Of a stretch of DNA of 64,000 nt, positions 8,243 through 14,947 are shown one piece after another. Numbering within the stretch: position 1 is the first letter of the stretch; each line of letters opens with the position of its first letter. The notes under the pieces were generated by a model. It had not been told where the DNA came from. It did no database searches and saw only the letters and a program-made list of their open reading frames with translations. Both the position numbers and the translations under genes were made by a program. This stretch comes from Ruminococcus flavefaciens MA2007 (GTDB taxonomy: Bacteria; Bacillota; Clostridia; Oscillospirales; Ruminococcaceae), in the NCBI RefSeq assembly GCF_000621845.1, contig NZ_JHXF01000013.1:1-64000 (forward strand), read 5' to 3'.

Positions 8243-9520
8243 ATGGGACAGGGTGGAAAAATAAAAATCGAAAACAAGACAGATTCAAGAATGAAAAGAC
8301 GTTATTGCAAATCATATCAAATGGATTCATGGAGTTTTCCTGAAACTATCGAAGCAAACTCAAGTGCAACTGTTTATGTTGAATGGGATGAATGTATTTT
8401 TCACGCAAAGGGCGATGATCGCGGCACAGTTATTTATTATCTCGAGAATAATCCTGAAAAAGAAGTGCATATTTCGTTATTTAACGCTAATGAACGTAAT
8501 TTTACTGTGACACGCTTGAAATTTAACGGCATTTCTTCAGTACCTCAAAAAGTAAACTGGCTGCATGACGGTATAATGGCTGTGCCTGTAGAGGAAAAAG
8601 AGCAGGAAGCGAAACCTGAGAATAAAATAAAAGAGTATGATCTTAATGGACCTGTACAACCGTCAAGATGGATGGGCTGGCTCAATGACGAAACTCCTCT
8701 GAATAAGATCAATATCCCCGGAACACACGATTCTTTGGCTTACTGTGTTCCCCATGCAGTAATTGAGAGCACCGCCAAAACTCAGAAAATGGACATTATG
8801 GAGCAGCTGAACATCGGATGCAGATTTTTAGACATAAGGATCAATCAGAATCTTGAAGGACGTCATGGTGATATAGACTGTAAAGACGGTATGTGGCAGG
8901 CAATGAAATGGATAAGCTCTTTCCTGAAAGAAAATCCGAAAGAAACCATTCTTATGAGAACGAAGCTTGAAAGTGAGGATAATGTATCTATCCTAAATTA
9001 TAACCTTGGTTTTTTATTCTCCGAATTTGGTGAATTGTTCTGGAGAAGAAACGGCAAAACAGAATGGCCGACATTAAAGGAAGTAAGAGGAAAGATAGTT
9101 GTTCTCGATAATCTTACTGATAATTATTTCTTCTTCAATAGTGGTTATGGCTTTAAATATGGTGGAGGTAATACTCCTGATATGTTGATACAGGATGTAT
9201 ACGATCCATATGATTTAAGAGATAAATTCAATACTTTTCTACCTAATTGCAGCGAGAATTTTAAGCTCTCACTGATAAAAGAGAATATAGATATCCCATT
9301 TGCTTCTAACAATTTAAAAATCAATTATGTAAGTGCAGTTACAGGTTGGGCAGGAGCTATGGGGAACGGATTTTCTCCTAAGCATTATGCTGACTATCTA
9401 AATCCTCGTGTAGTGGAATGCATTTCCAATAATGAAAACTGTTATACAGGGGTTATTCTCTTTGATTTTATCGATGAAAATATCACAAAAACAGTTTTCT
9501 CAAAAAACAAACTAAAATAA
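8243..9520 (+). CDS. PI-PLC X-domain protein with N-terminal beta-rich domain
   Basis: 425 residues. The C-terminal ~280 residues follow the bacterial phosphatidylinositol-specific phospholipase C pattern: INIPGTHDSL (first catalytic His near 162), CRFLDIRINQN (Asp/Arg), and GRHGDID (second catalytic His near 208). The enzyme would cleave phosphoinositides or GPI-type lipids. Residues 1-105 form a separate beta-rich region (GKIKIENKTDSRMKR, SYQMDSWSFPETIEANSSA) reminiscent of small membrane-binding cytolysin or lectin-like folds; that likeness is an impression. No signal peptide or membrane anchor is seen, which is odd for an exported lipase. Start ATG 8243 has AAGGAGG nine bases upstream. 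Confidence 0.8.
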   Translation: MGQGGKIKIENKTDSRMKRRYCKSYQMDSWSFPETIEANSSATVYVEWDECIFHAKGDDRGTVIYYLENNPEKEVHISLFNANERNFTVTRLKFNGISSVPQKVNWLHDGIMAVPVEEKEQEAKPENKIKEYDLNGPVQPSRWMGWLNDETPLNKINIPGTHDSLAYCVPHAVIESTAKTQKMDIMEQLNIGCRFLDIRINQNLEGRHGDIDCKDGMWQAMKWISSFLKENPKETILMRTKLESEDNVSILNYNLGFLFSEFGELFWRRNGKTEWPTLKEVRGKIVVLDNLTDNYFFFNSGYGFKYGGGNTPDMLIQDVYDPYDLRDKFNTFLPNCSENFKLSLIKENIDIPFASNNLKINYVSAVTGWAGAMGNGFSPKHYADYLNPRVVECISNNENCYTGVILFDFIDENITKTVFSKNKLK

Positions 9521-9660
9521 CGAATAAAAAACATTGAATTGAATGCAATAATCAGTCTGTCAAAGTTCACGTTGTATCTACCGGTGTTTGCACGTGAGAA
9601 CATAGTATAAAAAAATTATAGTTAAATAATTGTCAGAAACTAAAAAGGAGTTGGGTGTTG

Positions 9661-10519
9661 CGAGTCAATCCCAAATTCTGTGTAAACGAAAAATAGTGCA
9701 ATAAAAGAGTATATGATGAGACCGATTGTGAAAGCAGTCGGTCTTATCAGCATATTAGCACATGATTATTTGATTGTCAAGATGAAAATGTTATTCGGAT
9801 ATCCTGTCACCGTAGTAAATGACCAACTGAGCGTAGATTCGACTCCAGTCCTGACGGCGACCGGTCCATTTTTTCGTGATGTCCTTCATAGCCAGATACA
9901 GCATCTTGAAAAGACTGTCATCTGTCGGAAATACGGACTTGGCTTTGGTGACCTTCTTCAGCTGGCGATTGAAGCCTTCTATGGTATTGGTCGTATAGAT
10001 CAGCTTTCTCAGTTCCTGAGGAAACTTGAAATATGTGCTTAGATTAGGCCAGTTTTCGTACCAGGGCTTTGATATCTTGGGATATTTGCTGTCCCAGGCT
10101 GCTGCAAAGGAATCAAGAGCATCCAGAGCAGCTTCCTCAGTGGCGGCAGTATAGACCTTTTTCAGATCTGCCATAAGAGCCTTGATGTCCTTGTAAGATA
10201 CATATTTGCTGGAATTTCTGAGCTGATGAATTATGCAGTTCTGTATATCGGTTTTAGGAAATACAGCTTCTATCGCCTGAGAGAAGCCTGTCAGGTTATC
10301 GGTGCAGGCGATAAGAATATCATCAACGCCTCTGTTACGCAGATTATTAAGTACGCCTGCCCAGAACTTGGCGCTCTCATTTTCACCTACCCACATACCG
10401 AGAACGTCTTTCCTGCCGTCCATATTAACACCTATGGCTATGTATACAGCCTTCTTGATGATCTGTCCCTCGCTGCGGACATGATAGTGTATAGCGTCGA
10501 GAAATACAACTGCATGCAA
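9661..10519 (-). mobile_element. IS256-type insertion sequence, 5' end deleted
   Basis: Contains the 3' two-thirds of an IS256-family transposase gene, its downstream hairpin (GACCGA...TCGGTC near 9720-9747) and what looks like the terminal region near 9676 (GTCAATCCCAAATTCTG, similar in style to IS256-family ends). The transposase N-terminal coding region and the other terminus are absent; the sequence switches to a relaxase fragment near 10520. Confidence 0.65.
9791..10519 (-). pseudogene. IS256 family transposase, N-terminally truncated
   Basis: 243 codons matching the mutator-type transposase catalytic core: VVFLDAIHYHVR (DDE first Asp), the GMWVGENESAKFW block, DDILIACTDNLTGFSQAI (second Asp), CIIHQLRNSSKYV, and TTNTIEGFNRQLKKV with the final Glu. 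Intact members are about 400 residues, so roughly the first 150 are missing. The apparent start Met at 10519 is simply the truncation point. Presumed inactive. Confidence 0.9.
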
Positions 10520-11068
10520 TCCAAAGGATATGCGAACTGGGCAAAGGTGTTCAATCTCAAACTTGTAGCTGAGACTGTAAACTATCTTTCAGAAAATAAT
10601 ATTTCCGATATTTCCACCCTTGATGCAAAAATATCTGAATTGTCAGATAAGCTATATGAAAAAAAAGAAAGATCCAAAGCAAATGAAAAACGCATAAAGA
10701 TTCTGGAAGAACAGATAAAGGATATTGAAGTTTACAGAAAGACCAAACCTGTTGTTGAAGGTGGTCCCAAGCATTTCGGCAAGGAAAAGTACAGGCACGA
10801 ACATGAAGCTGAGTTTATCCTTTATGCTGCCGCCGAGAGGTCAATTAAAAAGGCTTTCGGAGATAAAAAACTTCCGCTTATCAAAGAACTCAGGGCAGAA
10901 CAGAAGAAGCTGAGGACAGAAGCGGACAAGCTCTGGGCTGAGATAAAAAACGAGAGACCACAACTTGATGAGCTGAGAAAGATGAAAAATAATATTGATT
11001 GCTTTCTTAACTCAGATAACCAGCATGATCGCAGTCGTGACAGGAAACGTTATAATGAGCTTGAATAA
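10520..11068 (+). pseudogene. C-terminal fragment of a mobilisation relaxase
   Basis: The frame from SKGYANWAKVFNLKLVAET onward resembles the C-terminal part of relaxase/mobilization nuclease proteins of Clostridia conjugative elements, including the long coiled-coil stretch (LSDKLYEKKERSKANEKRIK; EYRK-type YRKTKPVVEG). The N-terminal nuclease domain with its Tyr and His triad is absent because the upstream sequence is the IS256 fragment. An open frame that appears to start at 10226 is antisense to the transposase and not meaningful before 10520. It marks the remains of a conjugative or mobilisable element. Confidence 0.75.
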
Positions 11069-11118
11069 CCATAATCAGGCAAAGAAATTGTTAAATGAAA
11101 AATATTATGTAAAACATC

Positions 11119-11147
11119 TTGACAGTTACGCACTATAATGTTATGCT
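11119..11147 (+). promoter_or_regulatory. Promoter of the integrase gene
   Basis: TTGACA, 17-base spacer, TATGCT, about 50 bases before the integrase start. Confidence 0.65.
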
Positions 11148-11198
11148 TTAAAGCGATAAACCAAAAGTTAAACCTATCATTTATGTAAGGAGGATACT

Positions 11199-11803
11199 AT
11201 GGCAAGAATAGAAGAACGTCGCAATAAAAACGGCGAAGTTACAAGTTACAGATTCCGTGTTTCTCAGGGATATAACTCTGACGGGAAACAGAATGTTATA
11301 GTAAAAACATGGAAACCGCCGAAAGGACTTACAAAGGCTCAATTAAAAAAAGAAGTTCAGAAACAAGCAGCGCTGTTTGAGTCTGAATGCGATCTCGGAC
11401 TTACAGTTGACAGCAGTATTACATTCAGACAGCTGTATGAAATGTGGCTAAGGGAATATGCTGAGGTAAGCTTGAAAAAGACAACTCTGGCAAGCTATAA
11501 AGCAATGCTGAAGAACGTTCTGAAAAGCATCGGTCACATTAGTCTGAACAAGATACAGCCGCATCACCTGAGCGATTTTTATGCTTCATTGCTTGGAAGG
11601 ACAGTTAAAACAAACGAAGCTGTAACACCCAATGTTGATTTTAAAAAGTATATTCTTGTTTATGACGGAAAGAAGTATAAACATGAGCGAATGACACAGT
11701 CGGAACTTTCCAGAAAAGCAGGGGTTTCTTTGACTACTATAAAGCCGATAGAGCGTAAAGACTACTGTACGGTAGAGAAACCTGAGAAAAGCCTATACGA
11801 AAT
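11199..11803 (+). pseudogene. Tyrosine integrase, truncated before its catalytic domain; carries an HTH insert
   Basis: Begins MARIEERRNKNGEVTSYRFR, an arm-type DNA-binding beta region as in Tn916-like integrases. A core-binding SAM-like domain follows (ITFRQLYEMWLREYAEVSL to HHLSDFYASLLG, about residues 75-145). Next comes an unusual segment with an XRE-type helix-turn-helix (MTQSELSRKAGVSLTTIKPI, about 166-187). The catalytic domain with the R-H-R-Y residues is missing: near 11783-11806 the sequence switches to a DNA methylase gene in another frame. The open frame runs on to 11915 but that tail is nonsense. AAGGAGG precedes the ATG. Product would be inactive for recombination. Confidence 0.8.
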
Positions 11804-12097
11804 GCGAATCACCCGACCAGCAAGCCGCTCGACCTGCTCGGTTATCCCATCGGCAACTCCACGCAGGAGAATGCTGTGGTCATCAACACTTTCGGCGGCA
11901 GCGGCTCGACGCTAATGGCTTGTGAACAGATGAACCGCATCTGCTACATGATGGAGCTTGACGAAAAATACGCCTCCGTCATCCTCCGGCGCTACGTTGA
12001 GGACACCGGGAATGCCGAAGGCGTGTATGTAATTCGTAACGGACAACAGATTCCGTATGCGGAACTAGTCAAATGGAAAGAGATAAAGGAAAGCTGA
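11804..12097 (+). pseudogene. 3' fragment of a DNA methylase gene
   Basis: The frame reads NHPTSKPLDLLGYPI, then INTFGGSGSTLMACEQMNR and CYMMELDEKYASVI. These are the closing motifs of N6-adenine/N4-cytosine DNA methylases of the type in phages and conjugative elements: the HPTxKP block and the SAM-binding FGGSGST. The upstream part, including the catalytic DPPY-type motif, is gone. Its composition is more GC-rich than the integrase piece. The last 75 bases (12023-12097) recur twice downstream, each time beside a reverse-oriented gene. Confidence 0.85.
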
Positions 12098-12109
12098 TAG
12101 TTAGCTTAT

Positions 12110-12463
12110 TCATGGATTATAATCAACCCATTCTCCATCAACAAGTGTTTCAAGCTTTCCCCATTCCGGTTTACCGATATTACGTCCTTTTACCCTAATG
12201 GGAATCAAAGCGTCGTGCTGACAATCAGGCAACGGATCGTCTATATCGATCCACCCTCTATCATCAATTTCATCGTTCCAGTCCTCAAGAACACCTTCCA
12301 GATCATCAAAGCAATATTCATCAAATGATGCCTGCACAGCCTTTTCGTCGCAATAATAAAAAAGGAAAACTTCTCCGCGTTTTTTCTGATAAACTACAAT
12401 CTTATATACAGTATCTTTATTATTGCATTTATATGGATTTTTCAAATATGCAAGTTTTCTCAT
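12110..12463 (-). CDS. Acidic hypothetical protein, cargo gene of the first methylase-tail cassette
   Basis: 117 residues beginning MRKLAYLKNPYKC. It is strongly acidic in the middle (DDLEGVLEDWNDEIDDRGWI) and ends GEWVDYNP. I do not recognise a family. Size, acidity and single-gene setting resemble immunity-type or anti-restriction cargo genes, which is inference only. The first in-frame Met after the promoter is at 12463; GAGGG lies 12 bases upstream, somewhat far. It converges with the methylase fragment, 12 bases between the stops, and has its own perfect promoter at 12498-12526. Confidence 0.65.
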   Translation of the reverse strand: MRKLAYLKNPYKCNNKDTVYKIVVYQKKRGEVFLFYYCDEKAVQASFDEYCFDDLEGVLEDWNDEIDDRGWIDIDDPLPDCQHDALIPIRVKGRNIGKPEWGKLETLVDGEWVDYNP

Positions 12464-12497
12464 GATATCACATACCCTCTTAATAATGACTTTTTTG

Positions 12498-12526
12498 ATT
12501 ATACAATGTCTCCGCCGATATGTCAA
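12498..12526 (-). promoter_or_regulatory. Consensus promoter of the first cargo gene
   Basis: On the minus strand TTGACA, 17-base spacer, TATAAT. The surrounding sequence is shared with the promoter at 13379-13407, including 22 identical bases at 12516-12537 and 13397-13418. Confidence 0.85.
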
Positions 12527-12546
12527 TATCCGGAAACAACTATGTG

Positions 12547-12620
12547 GTGTATGTTATATGTAATGGATGCAGATTCCGTATGCAGAGTTGGTGAAAGAGG
12601 TGGAGACGAAGGAAGTCTGA
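12547..12620 (+). repeat. Second copy of the methylase 3' tail (decayed)
   Basis: 74 bases aligned codon by codon to 12023-12097, with one base lost after the seventh codon. After the loss it reads QIPYAELVKEVETKEV and stop, against QIPYAELVKWKEIKES in the first copy. Confidence 0.85.
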
Positions 12621-12647
12621 CGAGGTATTATACGTATAAATTTGAAT

Positions 12648-13328
12648 TCAGTAGGAATTAAAAATCCTGAACGACCATTCGTATGCCTGTGGGTTTGCTC
12701 TGAATTTTTGACGATCCTCTTCAAGAATAATAAAACTATCAGGTAATCTGTACGAATGATTTTCCCATAATCCTTCATGCTTGTCTGATTCAAGTGCTGT
12801 GTACCTGTTTTCATAATGGATACGTTCTAATTCATATATAAACTTTCGCAGCAGATTGGCTTTTATCAGGAAATTGTATTCATCGTTTTCACGTTCATCC
12901 CATTTATGGAATTCTTTTTCATCATCAGAAAGCTCCATATACGGAATATTATTTTCTTTTTCACGCTGATGTATATCCCAGTAGCTGCTTTCAACTTCAT
13001 ATAAGAAGCGGTTATCTTCAGGAAAAATCGCATTGCTGAAAAGGCAGCTGCACATTTCTCTTAAAGCCGATTGAGGAAAAGGAATAATGATATCATCATA
13101 GCTATAATTAGTTTTCAGATACCTGTTTATTATGTCGATCCAACTGTTACGAGGTACAGCCGCATCCCATCCGCACATCCATAATACAGTAAAATATTGG
13201 CATTCTTCGGGATCAAATACGTCAGGATCAAGCACTCTTTTTCGTGCATCTTCTGTATCGGGCATAGTAATACATCTTCCTGTTGCCTTCTCAGTTATCT
13301 TAGCTTCTATGTATAGATCAAGTCCCAT
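12648..13328 (-). CDS. Hypothetical protein, cargo gene of the second methylase-tail cassette
   Basis: 226 residues beginning MGLDLYIEAKITEKATGR. The central part is rich in Glu, Asp and aromatic residues (YWDIHQREKENNIPYMELSD; YNFLIKANLLRKFIYELERI). No transmembrane segment, no signal peptide, no family I recognise. GGAGG lies five bases before the ATG. A perfect promoter sits 51 bases upstream, and the gene converges on the second methylase-tail copy. It has the same layout as the 117-residue gene but no evident sequence likeness to it. Confidence 0.75.
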   Translation of the reverse strand: MGLDLYIEAKITEKATGRCITMPDTEDARKRVLDPDVFDPEECQYFTVLWMCGWDAAVPRNSWIDIINRYLKTNYSYDDIIIPFPQSALREMCSCLFSNAIFPEDNRFLYEVESSYWDIHQREKENNIPYMELSDDEKEFHKWDERENDEYNFLIKANLLRKFIYELERIHYENRYTALESDKHEGLWENHSYRLPDSFIILEEDRQKFRANPQAYEWSFRIFNSY

Positions 13329-13378
13329 AACATCCTCCAAATCAAGTAGTTAAATAAATACCGATTTCTGTTACTATG

Positions 13379-13407
13379 ATTATACAGTGCCTATGACGAT
13401 ATGTCAA
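13379..13407 (-). promoter_or_regulatory. Consensus promoter of the second cargo gene
   Basis: Minus strand TTGACA, 17-base spacer, TATAAT. It is part of the repeated promoter-plus-tail unit. Confidence 0.85.
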
Positions 13408-13443
13408 TATCCGGAAACGCTATAATATGCACAAATCGGCGCG

Positions 13444-13518
13444 GTGTATGCTATCTTCAACAGACAGCAGATTCCGTATGTAGAGTTAGTTAAGGAGGTT
13501 GATACAAAAGAATCATGA
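13444..13518 (+). repeat. Third copy of the methylase 3' tail
   Basis: 75 bases in frame: VYAIFNRQQIPYVELVKEVD then TKES and stop. It matches the first copy in length and in the QIPY(A/V)ELVK core. Its TCATGA end is shared with the stop codon of the M50 gene on the other strand. Confidence 0.87.
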
Positions 13519-14652
13519 AATGCTTTCGGGATTTATTATTTCTCCACGTTTTCTTATTTCATTTATAAGCTTAAGTTCTGAAATTATCTCGCCTTCAATC
13601 GGATATGTATCCTTAAGCTTCATTGCAGCCTGATATTCCTTTTCAGCGGCTTCGGCATCATGCTTGATAAGCAATTGATAAGCGTACATAAGTCTTCGTT
13701 TGGAAATAAATGTCTTACCTGCAGAGGTAATGTACTTTGCAAGCTCCTGATCATATATCTTCTCAATTTCTTCAGCAGATGCACCATTCATTATTTTACA
13801 GAACATCAGTTCCGAAAGGCTTTCAAGCTGATAATACTTGATCTTATCATCACTTGCAGCTTCGGATAATATCTTTTCTGCACCTTCATAATCCATTTTA
13901 TCCATAAGAGCCTGTCCTTTTAGTAATTCTTCAGCTGCTTTGTAAAAGCCTTCGCTGCCAAGAGCCAGAAGCTCGGGAGAAATCTGTGACAGAGTCATGC
14001 CGTTAAAGAGAAGCCCGTTTACTTTCAGTGTTTTGTATATTGCAACTCTTTCAGCAGGATTTCGTAGCATCATCATTATATTATAGCCGTCATTTGGAAC
14101 TTGTATTATCATTGGAATAAGGTTAGTAAAGCCAATGACTAGAGATATTGCTCCTAATACCAAAAGGAAAGTACGTATAATGATTCCGTGGATTGAAAAA
14201 GCTATTGGAAATGTGATAAGAGCAGTCAGGATGTTGAAAATACCTCCGCCTGCGTGATACAGGAAAAAAGGCACTTTTTCAGGTTCTTTGCTTTCTGGGG
14301 GCATAAGGACACATTGTCCTGCTGTACCCTTTATTGACATTTTTTTAAATTCAAATTTATTATTGCGCTTTATCAGTGTAAGTGAGCCTACTCTAAATAA
14401 CAGATATTTGTACCCTGAGAGCAAACCGAAAACAAGATGTCCCGCTTCATGTATTATTATTATAAGCAGATAAGAAATAAAAAGTGAAACACAAGCTGTA
14501 ATTACCATAGCTGTTTTGTCTGCTCCGCTTACAGTTAATGAACTGGGAGATATATGCTTGATTATTTTTCCAGCTACCAAGCCTCCACCGAAGCAGCCTA
14601 TAAAAAACGCAGTTAAAAGAAATATTATTTTTTGATTTTTTTTCTTTTTCAT
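13513..14652 (-). CDS. M50 (site-2-protease type) membrane metalloprotease with helical C-terminal domain
   Basis: 379 residues. Membrane helices at about 8-30, 48-68, 130-150 and 160-185. The second contains IIHEAGH, the HExxH zinc motif. LIPMIIQVPNDGYN near 190 matches the second metal-ligand region (N/P-x...DG). Residues 230-370 are soluble, with helical-repeat character (YEGAEKILSEAASDDKIKYY; AEKEYQAAMKLKDTYP), as in TPR-like substrate-binding tails. Such enzymes cut membrane-embedded regulators or peptides. AAGGAG seven bases before the ATG. The gene converges on, and overlaps by six bases, the third methylase-tail copy. Upstream lies a cluster of TAAGAACCAA repeats. Confidence 0.82.
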   Translation of the reverse strand: MKKKKNQKIIFLLTAFFIGCFGGGLVAGKIIKHISPSSLTVSGADKTAMVITACVSLFISYLLIIIIHEAGHLVFGLLSGYKYLLFRVGSLTLIKRNNKFEFKKMSIKGTAGQCVLMPPESKEPEKVPFFLYHAGGGIFNILTALITFPIAFSIHGIIIRTFLLVLGAISLVIGFTNLIPMIIQVPNDGYNIMMMLRNPAERVAIYKTLKVNGLLFNGMTLSQISPELLALGSEGFYKAAEELLKGQALMDKMDYEGAEKILSEAASDDKIKYYQLESLSELMFCKIMNGASAEEIEKIYDQELAKYITSAGKTFISKRRLMYAYQLLIKHDAEAAEKEYQAAMKLKDTYPIEGEIISELKLINEIRKRGEIINPESIS

Positions 14653-14693
14653 TTCAATTCTCCTTAGTAGTTTTTTATTGTAGTTTATATTGC

Positions 14694-14795
14694 GTAAGAA
14701 CCAATAAGAACCAAATAAGAACCAAACGCCTATTTGGACAAATAGTGTACTGGAAGAAAATACTCATATTTTTGGTTCTTACGTAAGAACCAAAA
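14694..14795. repeat. TAAGAACCAA direct repeats plus 26-bp palindrome
   Basis: Three near-tandem copies of TAAGAACCAA at 14694-14726, then a perfect palindrome with arms TTTTGGTTCTTAC and GTAAGAACCAAAA at 14770-14795. It lies directly upstream of the M50 gene, overlapping its likely -35 (TTGGTT, 16 bases, TACAAT). Probably a regulator-binding cluster. Confidence 0.7.
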
Positions 14796-14830
14796 TGACA
14801 TTTTTAGAGAAAAACGGTATATAAAATTTT

Positions 14831-14858
14831 AACCACGCAGTCCATAAACCGCGTGGTT
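14831..14858. terminator. Hairpin between protease and recombinase blocks
   Basis: AACCACGC pairs with GCGTGGTT around a 12-base loop; T-rich on the left (reading minus). Confidence 0.5.
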
Positions 14859-14870
14859 AAGCCATTTGCT

Positions 14871-14905
14871 TGGAGCTTGTGACGGGACTCGAACCTGCGA
14901 CTACA
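14871..14905 (-). other. tRNA-Thr 3' fragment, candidate attachment site
   Basis: The minus strand reads GTCGCAGGTTCGAGTCCCGT then CACAAGCTCCA: variable loop end, T arm with the TTCGAGT loop, the 3' acceptor strand and CCA, as in tRNA-Thr. The 5' half of the tRNA is absent, so this is the duplicated 3' end left by integration of an element into a tRNA gene. Confidence 0.65.
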
Positions 14906-14913
14906 GGTTGTCA

Positions 14914-14941
14914 CATAGAGGAAACAGTCGTTTCCTCTATG
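14914..14941. terminator. Perfect 12-bp hairpin after recombinase gene
   Basis: CATAGAGGAAAC, loop AGTC, GTTTCCTCTATG. It directly follows the recombinase stop codon on the minus strand; there is no T-run on that side, so termination strength is uncertain. Confidence 0.55.
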
Positions 14942-14947
14942 CTTATT

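Noticed and set aside
10226..10519. Plus-strand coding region before the relaxase tail
   Set aside because: This part of the open frame is simply antisense to the IS256 transposase.
11804..11915. C-terminal extension of the integrase (ASRSTCSV, SAAAARR)
   Set aside because: Low-complexity frame-shadow of the methylase fragment, which reads correctly in another frame.
14694..14795. CRISPR array
   Set aside because: Repeats are 10-mers with no regular unique spacers and no cas genes; nothing CRISPR-like elsewhere in the window.
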